Positions 22,187 to 36,463 of a stretch of 64,000 nucleotides of DNA are shown here, piece after piece. The stretch covers positions 951,647-1,015,646 of the forward strand of contig NW_027192197.1 in NCBI RefSeq assembly GCF_041956535.1. The letters run 5' to 3'. This DNA is from Calcarisporiella thermophila CBS 279.70. Its lineage: Eukaryota > Calcarisporiellomycota. How positions within the stretch are numbered: position 1 is the stretch's first letter; the number at the start of each line of letters is the position of its first letter. A program made the translations under genes and the position numbers. The notes beneath the pieces are model-generated. The model worked only from the letters and a program-made list of their open reading frames with translations, did no database searches and was not told the origin of the DNA.

Positions 22187-22736
22187 GCCCGCAGCTCCAC
22201 CCGCTCGTGGGCCCCCTCCCCCTCGCTGTTTAGCTAGTTGTTCATATTCACCGTGGTCTTTTATGTAATGCATCGTTAATTTCCCCTTATTTTTCCAAAA
22301 TGGCCTCAAATAGAGCTGGGGGCGACTCTGCACAAACACGTCGCATTTGGCCTGAATCCTGCGTTCATTGACTGATGTCAAACTTGAAAAACAAGCCTGT
22401 ATCGCTTGCCCTCTAAAGTTTTGGTGCTCTACAAAAAAGTATAAAGAAGGTTTCGCAATGCACTGACTTCTGGCCGTGTTCGAGGTGTTAATCCAGATTC
22501 GACCAATGGGAGCCGCCGTAGATTTATTATTTTTTTTTCTGGCCGAGCGGTCCTTTTCAATTTATTCTTTTCGTTGCTTTCGGCTCGAGCCTTCCTTCGT
22601 TCTTTCCCTTTGGCATCGTCTTAATTTAATCCTCGTCCCCAGCGCGATTGTGATTTTCTCCCAGGAGTTGAGTCCATCTCTCAATCTCTACACATTCCCT
22701 CCTCCTCTTCATCCCTAGCCTTGCTCCGTCAGCGCC
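22187..22736. other. Intergenic region, no gene seen
   Basis: 550 bp between NEDD1 and the next plus-strand gene. Pyrimidine-rich towards the right end (CTCCTCCTCTTC tract at about 22.7 kb), as in many fungal 5' leaders. Confidence 0.5.
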
Positions 22737-25700
22737 ATGAAAGGTAGGTTCAGATTCATCATGCATTCGCTGGTCCTCCGAGACTCCCATTGTGGAAGCA
22801 ATGGAAGGCGCTCACAATCAATCCTGTAATGATAGATCCAAAATATGTTGCTCATGTTGCCGCCAATGCCATTATTTCCGAGAGCGGCTCATGTCGCATC
22901 TCCATGGATGCCCTCCGTGCTGTGAATGCATTCTTTGATCAATTTCTCTTTCTCCTTCTTTCGTCCACACGATCGCTCGATCTCAATCGGATAAAGCATA
23001 CGGCGCTCCAGATGCTGCCAGGAACGCTCGGAAAAAACGCCATAGTCGAGGCCGAGCTCGAGGCGAAATCTTACCTGCAAAACAACCCTTCCTACCTCTC
23101 CGAAAATACGGAGAATACATACGAGCAGGAGATTTTTCCTTTGCAGAAAGCCTTCAGTTTGTTGCGGGAGCGCTGTTTATACCAGTGCACGTTGGGCGAC
23201 CGGGCTGGCATGGTGGATCCGGAAGCGGTCCCCCCTCCGCTCGATGCGGGGGTGGTGGTGACTAAACTCCATGCAATCTACATTGTGACCGTGATTGAAA
23301 ATGTTGCCGCGTACATGCTCCACTCCATGGCAAAGATCGCCGAAATAAACGACTCGGAGTTCGTTCGGCTGCGGGATGTATATGCTGCGTTGATAGGCGA
23401 TCGAGAGCTAGGATATCTGTTTAATAGAATGCGACTCCGTGAGACGCTCGAGGTAATTGTCCTCTCTTTCCTCTAAGAGAGATCGGGTGCTTAACTCCTT
23501 TCCCCTCCCGATTTAGACTCGGCTTGGCCCAGTGGCTGATCAAACTAGGGTCGCCATGGCTTCCTCTTACCTTGCCAACAAAAACAAGAAGAAGATACCC
23601 GAGCTGGAAGTGAAGCATATAGAGGCCACCAGGCTTTCCCCCACGCATTCGCTAGAGAAGAGTTACGGCAAGGATGGAGCTAATCTGAGGCGCTCCCCTT
23701 CGCTTGCCAACTCTACGTCTCAGTCGCCTCTCCCATCGCCCTCTGATATCATAAGTCGCCCCAGCACCTCAAGCCAGACGAGCATTCAAAGCAATAGTGG
23801 CAATGGTGGTGAAATGGACCCCCCTGCGCGCCCCTCGAGATCTAAGAGACGAGGCTTTGTCCCGTCAGATTTTGACCAGCGGAGCGTGACGTCTGCCGCA
23901 CGCGTTTCAAGTGAACGCTCCTCTCCTGGCGTAGTGGCCATGTCTGTCATAGATGAAACCGGTGATGATGATGATAGGAGCGATGGATATCCCCGGTCCG
24001 TGGACTTCGACCAAGTGATCCGCAGCGGCGAGACCATGAAAGTCACACTGACTCCGAATCGATTACGTACGATCGACCACCGAAATCCACCCCCGCCCCC
24101 GCCTCCTGCTCACAATCATCGCAATGCTGGGCTTGGGGAGGACGCCGGAAGACTGAAGCCCGCTAAAAGAAGACTTGTACCTCGAGAGGCCACGGTGAAA
24201 CCCACTGAGGATGAGGATGAGGACGAGTGGGAATATATTGAGGGTAAGAAGCCCCCTGTGCGTGAGACGATGGCCGAGTTTCTTGCCAACACAAAGCCTC
24301 CTGGCGATCCAGCCCCTCTCTCGCCCAGACAGGTGAACTCTGGAAAGCGTCCCTCGGTAACCAGCTTGGCCTCGAGCAAGCTGATGCTCTCATTCCCTGA
24401 GCCTCCTCCAAATCCAGACTCTCTTCCGTCCGCGAATGGCAGCGAATCCGGGCGCTTTGTCGCAAGAGAACCCGGAAATAGCCAGCCTTCTAAGTCGTTC
24501 GAGTCCAAAGTGCAACGCTCTCGATCGCCTGGTGATGCCATTCCTACCTCGCCCCATTCTGGAAGTTCCATACACGAAGTAACCAGCCCGAAGAAGGACT
24601 CAATGGACCACTCAGAGCGGCATAGCAATAACGGCGGGACCTTACAGAACACCGACGAAACCGTGGATGACTATGTCAGTGAGGACGATGATGATCTATT
24701 GGACATGATAGGCTCGGATGGTGGTGTGCGTCGAGTTTCTGGCCGTCGTGGAGCCGGAAGAAAGCGGATGCAAGCCCGCGATAATGAAGGAGGCGATGTC
24801 CAGTCGCTGATTGAATTTTTACGCACTACTGAGCCTCCATCTTCTTCCTCCGGTAGCTCGAGCTCCTCTTCTCGAGCAAATAGCAGCTCAACTCCAGGTG
24901 GCAAGGGTGGCAAAGGCCTACGTTTCAATCTCTTTGGGCGACGCCGCGGTAGCAGTAGCTCCACTCGGTCGCTTCAAAATGATCATAAGCAGCTCCCAAC
25001 GCTGCCTCACCAGAAACCGGATGCTATCAGCAAGTCTAAGTATGTCAAGATCGAGACTCTGCATGGCCAGGATGCGGCGGCTCGTAAACAACCAAACTCA
25101 AGCATTCCCGTACCTGCTCTGGGTATTGAAAAACTCACAGATGGGCAGCGATCCCCGCCATTGCCAGATATTCCTACGCAGTCACCTATTTCAGATAGTG
25201 CTACGCCGATCACTGCGTCGGCAATGCCATCTTCTCCACGATCACCACCCGCCCAGCAAATACATCCTCTTCATTCACCACACCAAAATGGACAATTGAA
25301 CAATGTACTTGTTCAGCCTCGCAGCGGCTCGCAAAACCGTGATCTCCCGGAACCCCCTCCACAGGAACAAGAGGATACCTTTTTGACGGTGAATTCCCGT
25401 CGTAGTGAGGCTTTGTCGGAAGACGAAGGGAGTAGTACGGAGCGCGTCGCCTCCATATCTAAGGCAGCGCGCCCGCAACTGCGTCAATACGAACCACCAC
25501 AGCGATCGAGTTCATTGGCCCCTAGCGCTAACAGTAATGCAGGCGAGTCAAGCAACTGCGAAACCCTCTCGAATCAGTCTGATGTTTCTGCTCAAATCAC
25601 GATTGGTGAACTTTTAAATCTCCGAAAGCAAATGCTTGACCAACTTAGCTCCGGGAAACGCGCATCACAGCTCTTAGCGTTAGTGGACAGATTCTTAGGA

Positions 25701-26054
25701 GAACGCATTATTGGAACTGAGGATTCACTGGGAGGTAAATCAGGGGATGGCACGCACGATCTCTTCCTTTCGGAGGAGGAAGAGGATATGGAATCCAAAG
25801 AGGATAAATTATCTTCTGATGGTGAGGAAGCGAGGGACATTCAGACCATAGACGCAGATGAACCACAGCATATGGAAGAAAAGCTCGAGGATATAGTCGC
25901 AGAACATGAGGATGGGGAAGAGAGCGAGGATGAGGGAGAGTATGGGAGTGACCACAAAGGAATGATTCCCGTGTTTGATGTCGTTGAGGAAGCCGAGAGG
26001 ATGGAGCAGGAGTCAAGCACGGTTGCGCTGTGGTTGCTTTCTTGCGAGGCATAA
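22737..26054 (+). CDS. Large Ser/Pro-rich protein with histone-fold-like N-terminus, function unknown
   Basis: I do not recognise a named family. Exons 22737-22743, 22836-23452 and 23517-26054 join in phase to 1053 residues; the first exon is only 7 nt. Residues 1 to about 215 are helical and conserved in style: ISESGSCRISMDALRAVNAF and a later helix set TKLHAIYIVTVIENVAAYML...FVRLRDVYAALIGDRELGYL...MRLRETLE, which read like two histone-fold-type halves. The remaining 800 residues are low complexity: polyproline, poly-Ser, acidic runs (EDEDEDEWEYIEG, EEEEDMESKED) and basic patches, with many possible phosphorylation sites. A short helix near residue 890 (LLNLRKQMLDQLSSGKRA) is the only other ordered-looking piece. 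The coding region is much richer in GC than the rest of the window. Confidence 0.75.
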
Positions 26055-26469
26055 TTTTCCAGCATACTCTGATAATTTATACTTTCTGTAATGTGTATTT
26101 CTTACTTATCTTTACCATATTTGATTAAATTACATGTTATTGCACTGTTTTTTATTCCTTATAATAGTAGCACCTTGTTGTTGTTCTTCGTTTTAATTTA
26201 GTTCGGATTATCTTAGTAATACGATAATATTACTCCTAGAAAAAATAAATACTAGTTTATTCATTCATTCACTTTGAATTGTTGACAGCTACGGCCTTGA
26301 GTTCCAAGTTTCTGAACCAGTTTCCAATTAATTAACTCGATGATCTATAAAGTGGCGCAGTGATGACGTATTCATTCACGACGTTTCGTTTTTCTTTTTC
26401 TTTCTATACTTCTCCTGATCGGAGAGCTTCTTCAAAATCTCCTAAATCTTGATACATCACCTTACATCC
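26055..26469. other. Intergenic region, no gene seen
   Basis: 415 bp between two plus-strand genes. AT-rich on the left, with a pyrimidine-rich tract (about 26.39 kb) shortly before the Sde2 start. Confidence 0.5.
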
Positions 26470-27339
26470 ATGGTCAACCAAGTGATCATCAATCTTTTTG
26501 GTGGTCTTTCACCGCTTTGTCTGCAGCTCTCGGATAAAGTGTCTATCGCTTCGCTCCAGCGGCATCTAAGCGAATTGACTTCAATCCCAATTGAAGATCA
26601 ATATCTTACCACTGTAGGCGGACGGATTCCTCGCGATGAATATCTCTATGGAGACGGACCTGTTGTCTTTAACTTGGGTGTAAGACTGCTGGGTGGGAAG
26701 GGAGGTTTTGGGAGTAACTTGAGGGCTGCTGGAGGCCGTATGGCTAGCCGTAAAACAACTAATTTTGAAGCCTGCAGAGATTTGAACGGAAGACGGCTTC
26801 GAACCTTGAATACCGCTAAACAGTGAGCGTCATTCTGTTTATTTTGTTGTTTATTGGTACACGGATCAGGAATAATCTTACTTTTTCTTTATTTTAGAAT
26901 TGCCGACTATATGGAAAAGGAAACCGAAATCAAAGAGGAGCGAGAAAAACGGATACGTAAAAAGATCGAGGATGGGCTGAAAGAACCTCCACAAAAGCGG
27001 TATCGTTTTGAGGACCATAAATTTCTCGAGGAGAGTTCGGAACAGGTTGAAGAAGTAAAAGATGCGGTTGCTGAGGCAATGAAGCTTAAGCGGACTAGTG
27101 GAGAAAGCAGCAAATCTGCTTCCCCACCATCTTCGTCCTCTTCTCCCAATTCTGGTTCTGGGGCTAATGATGTATTCTCTATGTGGGACGATATTTCAGA
27201 TTATTCTTCGGGCGATGAGGAGGAAAAAGAGGAGGAGGTTGAGGAAAACATTGCAGTTAAAGGAAAAGGAAAGAAGGCCGTGGAGATAAGTGAGGCCATT
27301 ATAAAAGAGAAAGGAGCTGCCATTACTAGCCACGCATAG
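26470..27339 (+). CDS. SDE2: Sde2, ubiquitin-fold splicing and genome-maintenance factor
   Basis: Sde2 is made as a ubiquitin-like precursor that is cleaved after a GG so the KGG-starting C-terminal part joins the spliceosome (known in fission yeast). Exons 26470-26822 and 26898-27339 give 264 residues. Residues 1-75 are the ubiquitin-like fold, ending in the processing motif [19 protein letters not shown]; next come the diagnostic [20 protein letters not shown] and the coiled helix [20 protein letters not shown]. The C-terminus is Ser-rich and acidic. A longer open frame starts seven codons earlier at a non-ATG codon; the ATG beginning [12 protein letters not shown] fits the ubiquitin fold best. 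Confidence 0.95.
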
Positions 27340-27650
27340 CATGTTGTTTAGTCTGTTTTATTTATTATAGTCTTCGCATTTTTGCCTCCAGGAAGAGAAT
27401 ATTTTTAGCCATGAACCTGATATTCATTTTTATGTTTTTAGCCCTCTTTGTTTTCCTTTCAGTTAATAGTTTCTCAGCTGTAATTGTTATAACGTTTGTT
27501 GCTTCTTTTCAATATACTCCTTAATCTTGAAGATGGTAAATTTTACAAGAGCTTCTTTTGAATCATTGAAAACGAAAAGTGACATGGTTATAGGTTTATA
27601 TATATTGGGTCTATCTACAAAATCGTATAAATTAAAAGTCGCTTTCTATG

Positions 27651-27927
27651 CTACTGCTTGTTCCCGCGGAAGCGTTGACGTGGATCCAACTATAGGTTAA
27701 ATAAAGTGGTTATGGTTGATCAATGCTACACAATGAACAACAAAAATTATCTCTACCATTCCTCTCCGGCAATCAAAGAAACTCTTTCTTATTAATTGGC
27801 ATTCTTCGGGAACATCCGCAGCATGCTCGGCTTTTATGCACTCCTGAAATGAGTTACCCCGCTCAATACATTTTGATTTGAGAATACACTCAATGAGTTC
27901 CTTGCGGATCTCCTGACAAGAGGGCAT
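27651..27927 (-). CDS. PET191: Pet191/COA5, cytochrome c oxidase assembly factor
   Basis: Small twin-Cys protein of the mitochondrial intermembrane space needed for complex IV assembly. Exons 27927-27757 and 27689-27651 encode 69 residues, the usual size. Conserved cysteines lie in MPSCQEIRKELIECILKSKC, the segment after it and PEECQLIRKSFFDCRRGM, followed by the conserved LDPRQRFRGNK tail supplied by the 39-nt second exon. The upstream in-frame ATG six codons earlier is less likely because homologues begin MPSC. Divergent from the DUF3020 gene with 366 bp between starts. Confidence 0.95.
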
Positions 27928-28293
27928 GGTTATTTTCGAGATCACCTAGGTTGCAGTGTTGGAAATATCAAATATCGAGTTGAGGGTGAATTGCATAGAA
28001 GCTCCGCGTAGTGAACTTCAATTTACTCGATTGTCTTATTCAGACCTTTCACATAGCTTTTTTTTTTTACTTCTTTTGTGCAGATCGCTACACATCTTAA
28101 GCGGTAGCCAGCCTTAATTAATTGCTCATCAATATATTTTATCATTATTCTTCTCTTTATTACAATTTTGATCATCGTTTCATTTCTCTTTAAATCAACA
28201 TTGAACCATTTTGAATTTCCTAATTAGATCTCTCACTTTTGCTCCTACTGCCCGACCACTATACGCTTTCACAATTTAGAGGTGATAGAACGG
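27928..28293. promoter_or_regulatory. Shared upstream region of Pet191 and the DUF3020 gene
   Basis: 366 bp between divergent start codons, AT-rich with T and pyrimidine tracts. It must carry both promoters; no individual element is clear to me. Confidence 0.4.
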
Positions 28294-29291
28294 ATGAAAA
28301 GCACAGAAAATATCAGAAGAGAAAATCGTGAACGCAAAAAGCGGTGGCGTGAAAAGAACAAAGAGAGAAGTAAGATCTCTCCCCCACTCTCAATCTTTGC
28401 TTGCTCTTGAACTAAATTTTATATTTAGATAAAGATAACGACTTACGTGCCCGTGTGAATAAACGTGCCACCACTCTTTTTGGCCGTGAGGATAGCGAGC
28501 GAAAGCAGCGATGGATTATGGAGGAATTTGAGAGAAGACGAAGCAGGCGCTCATTACGTGGAAGAAAAGGCGAAGGAGAAGATGAGGATGGGGAGTTGGA
28601 TTTACTGAATGGTGCAGATATCAGAAATTTTGGGGATGGTGTGGGCTGGGGAGAGGAATCGAGTGTCTCAACATTAGTGGCTGATAGGCCGGAAGCTGAA
28701 GGTGCGAATGGATATGAAATGATACCCGAGGCGATTGAATATGCCGATACGTTCTCAGCAGTTAATAATGAACGGTCAGAGGTGGAGACTCAGGTGGAGG
28801 GGGAAGGAGAAGGGCAATATCTCTCAATCCCGGCAATTTTACACCATTTGAGTGATATGGCGGCGTTGAGCGAGCGACTTGCGAAGGCATCGAATACAAA
28901 TGAGGCTGCTGGAGAGCCGGAGGTGGATCATGGCGATGGTCAAAGTGATGCAAAGGGCACACTGGAAAGTACTGAAAAGGAGCAACAAGGCATATCCTAT
29001 GCAGAAAGAAAATCCAACTCGGAAACCAAGTCGCTTGAGGTTTTACCTGAAGCTTTGTCGACAGGTGCGACGAATGGAAACAGCCCTTCTGTACCCTCAC
29101 AGGAAACAGAAACAAATCGTCTAGCGGAAGAGAATCCAAAGGAGTCGCGCAGGCCTCGCAGGGAGAAACGGAGAAGTGACGGCGTAGAAAATCCAAAGAC
29201 GAAGAGCCAAAAACCGGGTGGCTCGGGTGAGTCTATGGACGCAGTGATTTCACTGATGAAGTTGAACGGGAATGGTTGGTCGAAGGAATAG
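28294..29291 (+). CDS. DUF3020-domain protein
   Basis: Exons 28294-28369 and 28429-29291 join in phase to 312 residues. Residues 5 to about 50 (ENRERKKRWREKNKER, then NKDNDLRARVNKRATTLFG) match the fungal DUF3020 pattern, a basic helical region seen in probable nuclear proteins. The rest is acidic, low complexity and Arg/Glu-rich, with a basic stretch near the end (RRPRREKRRSDG). The function of this domain is not established; a DNA- or RNA-contacting role would suit the basic helix but is inference. Confidence 0.8.
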
Positions 29292-29676
29292 AAAAGGGAA
29301 CATCACGGAGCCGATATGCTTGCACTTTTATTATCCTATATTTAAATGTAAATTCCTCTCTATAGTTTACTATAGTTCTTTTTTCATGGAAAGTGGTGAA
29401 AATTATATGTAATTTTATTTTATATTCTTCTTTTAATCTGTTTACACTGCTTAAGAAAAGATTAAGACGTTTTTTTTTTCTTAATATAAAGATAGCTTTT
29501 CTTTATTTTTCTGCTCTATCTATGACCAAATCCAGTGGAAAATATAGTTTCTCAGAGTCAAAGATAATAAAAAGAATAACCGTTCAAGTCAACAATCTCA
29601 AATACAAAAATTTATAGGAAGTCACATCGAGCCATTTGCGGATGCGGCGAAGAAGTATAGAGTCAGATCAGCACTT
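29292..29676. other. Convergent 3' intergenic region
   Basis: 385 bp between the stop codons of the plus-strand DUF3020 gene and the minus-strand ArfGAP gene. T-rich tracts (for example about 29.47 kb) suit termination and polyadenylation; no gene is supported. Confidence 0.5.
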
Positions 29677-31267
<1,591 letters not shown>

Positions 31268-31485
31268 TTATGACTGGGACTGCACAACCGGCTAAGCCGC
31301 CGCAAGCATTAAAAATTGTTGAAAAAAATTAATAACTAGAACACTGGAAAGGAAAGAGAAGTGAATAGTTTCATTAAGCATTAACTGCTCAGGATTCCAG
31401 CACACGCCGACCCATAGAACGTTGTTTGTAAGAAATAATAACAAGAACAGCAAATAGTGTGTTAATCCCACATGCCGCAAGAGAT

Positions 31486-34400
31486 ATGAAGGATACTGAG
31501 CTTGATCTCTCATCGCCACGACTCCTTTATGAGATTGCGCGCGCGATCGAAGCTAAAGGTGCAGCGCGTACGTATTTGAAAGAAGACGAGCACGCCAAGT
31601 TTCGGGAAGCGCTAGAGGGAGGCTTTGACGCGTGGTGGGAATTTTTCATTTCACCTGAAATTTTCGACTCGACAACAAGTAGTACTAAACCGTCGGAGAC
31701 TAATGGCCCCATTACGACCGAGCTAGATTCCTTAGCTAGCGCGGATACGGTTCGCGATGCGACCAACGCACGTCCAATTTCACACCAGCCTGTAACATCT
31801 CAGTCCAACGTCACTATACTCGCGTCATACCGCATGCGTAGCATGATGTTTGAGCAACTTTTACCGTGCATCTATCCCAGCTATCGCTCATGTTGTAAAC
31901 CAGTGGTGGATGTGGAGCAGATATATGAGCGTCTTAAATTCTCGGACAGTATGCCGAAAAATGAATCGAGAACAGGCGAATTAGACAAAGACCAGGTGAA
32001 AGAGGTAACGGTTAGAGGTGAGGTGAGCGAGGATTATGACGAAGAAGAGCAGACAGACGAGCAAACACAAGCACAGCCGGTGGAAAGCGACACAACCTCA
32101 AAACCACAGGGTATAACACATTTATCTTCTCTCTTGAGAATATATTTTAATGGACAACCCCATGCTACATAGCCAAGCGCAATAGTGAAGTCGAAATTCC
32201 TTTGAATGACGCATACCACACTTTTGAACTCGATAGGCAGTCAATGATTGCTCTGCAGAAGCTTCAGGTATTATGCTGTTCAATTATATTCCGTTTCTAC
32301 CATTTTACAATGATATTGTTGGCGTTAATAGGAAGCAGAAATGCAAGAGCAAGAGGAAGCTGCTAATGAGAAAAGTGGCCAGCAAGATTCTAAATCTGTG
32401 AGTATTTGTAAATTATATAATAATAGGTTTCTCCCCTCTAAGCTTGGCTACTGGTGCATAGCTTTCAAATTTGGGATTAGGCGGATCGAGCATGAAGGTA
32501 TCCTTTTATCCACCCATTATCCCTTAGCTACTTTATTACTAATTCCGTTAATCCCATATGAATTTTCATACCCTTCGAATGAATAGTATCTACTCAGCGT
32601 CATTGATCAAAACCGCAATGAGACTTGTCTTTCCGACCGCGAGCTTCGACATCTGCTGACCGACTTAAGAGTGAAGCGGTCCAAATGGGTAAGAGAATGT
32701 GGACATTGAAAACTGGATGTGTTGGTTTTTATCTTATTCTTTAACAAATAGGCAAGCGATGATAAAATTGGACAAGAAGAGTTATATGACGCCGCAGAAC
32801 GAGTTTTGATTGAACTCAGAAATTACACGGTATGAGTGATATCTAGAAATATCTAAGTGAAGTGATGCTAAACTGTTGCTTTTCTTTTCCTTTAGGAACA
32901 CTCCACGCCATTTTTGACAAAAGTGAAGAAGAGTGATGCACCTGATTATTATTCTGGTAACGAGATGAAATTTCTTGACCATATTCTCTAATTATTTACA
33001 AAAATTATCTTCATTCACATAGTAATCAAGCATCCCATGGACCTTGGAACGATGATGAAGAAATTGAAAAATTTCCAATACAAAAGTAAAAAGGAGATTA
33101 CGGATGATCTCTTTCTTATTTTTTCCAATTGCTTGGAATATAACACCCATCCAGTAAGCATTTAAGCCGTATTCTATTGCAGCGCAAATATAATTAATCT
33201 GGTTTTGTATTCTTCTAGGCAAGCCCTTTTCGGAGACATGCAATTGCAATGCAGCAGAGGGCGTCGCAACTCGTCCACGAAATACCAGATATCGTTGTAC
33301 GTGACCGAGCAGAATTGGAAGCAGAGGAAGAACAGGATGCTGAAGATGAGACCGATGATGGTAATCCCTAAAAAAATCATTGGTCGATTTAGTTTATTTA
33401 TCCTTTTTTTTACTATCAGAAAATCGATCAGAAGCATCTAAAGATAGATCATTGGGTTTGCGTGTGGTAAACATGAAAATTACCTCTCCCTGTTATTTAA
33501 CTTAATTTCTAACATTTTGTAATTAGCGGGGGTCTAAGGGTAATGTTAAAGGAGGAACAAAGTCGTCCAAAGGTCCCGCACGCTCCTCAAACAAAGTTGT
33601 CTCTGAAATTATTGATTCTGAGCATGGGGGAGCAGGATCGCAGGAGCCATCCACTCGCGAGCCAAGCGTTGCGCCCTCTGCGGATATGACTCCTCATTTA
33701 AATGGAACCGCGCAGGTAGCGAGTAAGAAGAATGCTGAGGCAAAGATGTTGGATTTAGACCAGGAGGAAGTTGCACTTGACATTGAGATAGACGCGGGAG
33801 ATTTGCGAACGCAAGTGTGGGCAGAGAAGACAAAAGAGGAACGAGGAAGAATCTGTGTAAAGACTCGATTATTTCAGGAGATAGCTATAATCCCTCCTAA
33901 TGAATTCATTTTCACTTAGCTCGAGAGAGATAAAGAATTCCGAGTTCCTTTTCCTGAACAATCAGCACTTATCCGTACCGCTGAAGCTATGCAATTATTC
34001 CAAGAGGCTGAAGCTGTACATGATGAGCCCTACGCACCTAAATCGGCAAGTAATGCAACTTTCGGATTTCCGGGAATGGAGCGGGATGATGTGTTTTTTG
34101 ATGAACGACGGGAAAAGAGGACGGCAAAAAGTGATAGCATATTTTTGCCGGAGTATCACCTGATGTCGAGTATTCCAGAATTAAGACAAGACCCATCTCT
34201 TCCATTGAAAACAGAACCGTATCACCTCTTCGATGATGATTTTGTATACCAGTAAGTATATCTAACTTAACTTTATAGTTGGATAGATTCGAACTGAATA
34301 TTTTGTTATTTTTTAATAACAGGCTTGAACAAGAAAGGCCGTCTCTTGCATTGTATCCCGAAGCCCATTTTCCAAATCATGGCGCCTCAGCATTAATTAA

Positions 34401-36463
34401 TGCGAATATTGAGGAGCTGAAGGCTATAAGAGACTTATACGGAAAAATAATTGCAACAAAGAACAATATTCCTGTAAATACTCGACTTTTCACTCTCTCT
34501 AAATGCATATACTCACAATATTTTAATAGCTCGGCTCACTTAATGAGGCATCTACCGACGAAAAGGAAAAGGAAACTGACCTCGCTCCGTTACCCATTGA
34601 GAAAGACTCTTCACTGCCTCCTTTAAATATGAATGGGAATACAGGATTCCATCTAATGGAAAAAGTAACAACAAAACTATTACAACATGCAGGGTTTGAC
34701 TGTAACTGCTATTTTTATCTAATTATTCATTCACTATCTAAAAGAGTTCTTTTTATTTAATTAGCATCCAATGCGAGTGCTCTCCATGTATTGACGGATG
34801 TAGCGGTTGATTATATGATGAATCTCGGAAAGACGATCCGAATGTATAGCGATTTATATAATAAGAAAATGAGCGCAGAGGTAACAATTGTATACAAATT
34901 TCGGAAAATACCTGTATGTTAATAATTCATACTTCCAGGAAATCATACTTCACTCGTTGTACGAAAATGGTATAACTAGCATTCGAGCTCTCGACTCGTA
35001 CGTAACCGACGAAGTAGGCCGACGCTACGGGAAAAAGCTACAAGATATCCGGCAGAGATTGGATTCGTCCTATCGGGAATTAATCAATGTATTTCTCAAA
35101 ACTATACTTTGATGCAAGAAATTATGTTTAACACTCTATATTTCACCATTAGCAACCAATGGAGGTTCAGCCAGTGGACGAAGACTTGATCTTGGATAAT
35201 GATGATTTCTTCACCTCGTATGTGTATCTCAGCCTTTGTAGATCCTCAGCATTACTGTAACCTTTATGTTATTTTTCGATTTTAGTGGAACACTCGGAGA
35301 GGAGATTGGTGAAGATATTCTTGGGCTGCGAGAACTAGTTGGCATTGACTCCTTTGCGGTATATCGAATATCAATCTTCAAAAATAACATCCAGCTTAAT
35401 TATACCCGAATTTTGATTAGATCCCGTCAAAGCTGTGGTATGGTTCAGGAAGATCAATGGCTGTAAAGGTGCCAACGGGTGGGCCAAGAGGTGATCTTTC
35501 GAATATACAAATTATTTTTGCTACTTAGCTGATTACAACTATTTTAATTCATGACAACAGGGAAACCGCTTCCATATCCTCCACCTCCTCCCTTTCCACC
35601 TGTTACTGATCCTGAGAGCCAAATAGGATTACTGCGAGATTACTTCCAAAAGAAGCTGGAAGAAAATAACGGAAAACTTATTGAGGACGAATACATGCCT
35701 GCGAAATTCCGCATTCGCCCAAGGATCCCGCCCACTGCTACCAAAGCTCTCGCAACAAAAAAGAAAGAAAAGGAACTTGCTGCGGCGCTCGAGGCTAAAA
35801 AGAAGAAAAAAGCGGAGATGGAGGCTGCCGCTGCGGAAAAGAAAAAACAGCGCGCAGAGGCCAAAGCTGCGAGGATCGCGGAGCGAGAAGAGAGAAAGAA
35901 GATCAAAGAAGAAATTCGTGAGAGGCAAAGGGAGGCTAAAGCTGCGGCAAGAGCAATGAAGAAAAGGAAAGCGAGCTTTTCTGAATCAGACCGTTTGCAA
36001 CAGCAGTCTATTGAAGGGAATGTCCTCTTAAGTATGGGAGCAGAGGGAAAGGATGACGATTCACTTTCTCCACCAATATCAAGGCGAGTCAGCAGTAGTA
36101 CAGACTTGGGTGAAGGGATAGTGGTAGAGAGTCGGGGCACGGTTGGGCGGCCCAGGAAAGACGGTTCAACGCCAAAAAAGAAGGCGCAAGGAGCGACTTT
36201 GGGTGGAACCTCTCAGCAGTCGGCATCAGGCTCGAGTGGAATGAATCTACCCCACACTCCTAACCTCGACGAACTGATGCCCCCACCACCAACCGCAGCG
36301 ACCCCTTCGAAAAAGCGAAAATCAGAGGGTCCAACGGGTGACACGCCAACAAAAAAGTAAGGTTCCACTCTACTTGAATAGTGAGTGCATATTAATTTAT
36401 TGACTATGTATACTTAGAACTAAAAAGGTCAAGGCTTCTAAGAAGAAGCCCCCATCTGACTAA
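31486..36463 (+). CDS. SPT7: Spt7-like SAGA subunit with bromodomain and histone fold
   Basis: Scaffold subunit of the SAGA coactivator. Twenty-one exons join in phase to about 1227 residues: 31486-32110, 32173-32267, 32332-32397, 32462-32497, 32587-32688, 32752-32829, 32896-32956, 33023-33153, 33219-33360, 33420-33466, 33527-33856, 33920-34251, 34323-34473, 34530-34701, 34765-34880, 34939-35088, 35153-35217, 35286-35358, 35421-35490, 35561-36356, 36418-36463. The segment [19 protein letters not shown] precedes the bromodomain ([47 protein letters not shown]). Later come [14 protein letters not shown] and [14 protein letters not shown], then a histone fold ([20 protein letters not shown]...). 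The C-terminus is polyproline, a long Lys/Ala/Glu helix and basic patches. The matching order is Spt7, not a BET protein. Confidence 0.93.

Noticed and set aside
23786-26065. Several minus-strand open frames of 80-180 codons
   Set aside because: GC-rich, Ser/Pro-biased shadows of the plus-strand coding region at 22737-26054; no motifs of their own.
35629-36140. Minus-strand Phe/Leu/Ser-rich open frames over the Spt7 C-terminus
   Set aside because: Complement of the Lys/Glu/Ala-rich helix of Spt7.
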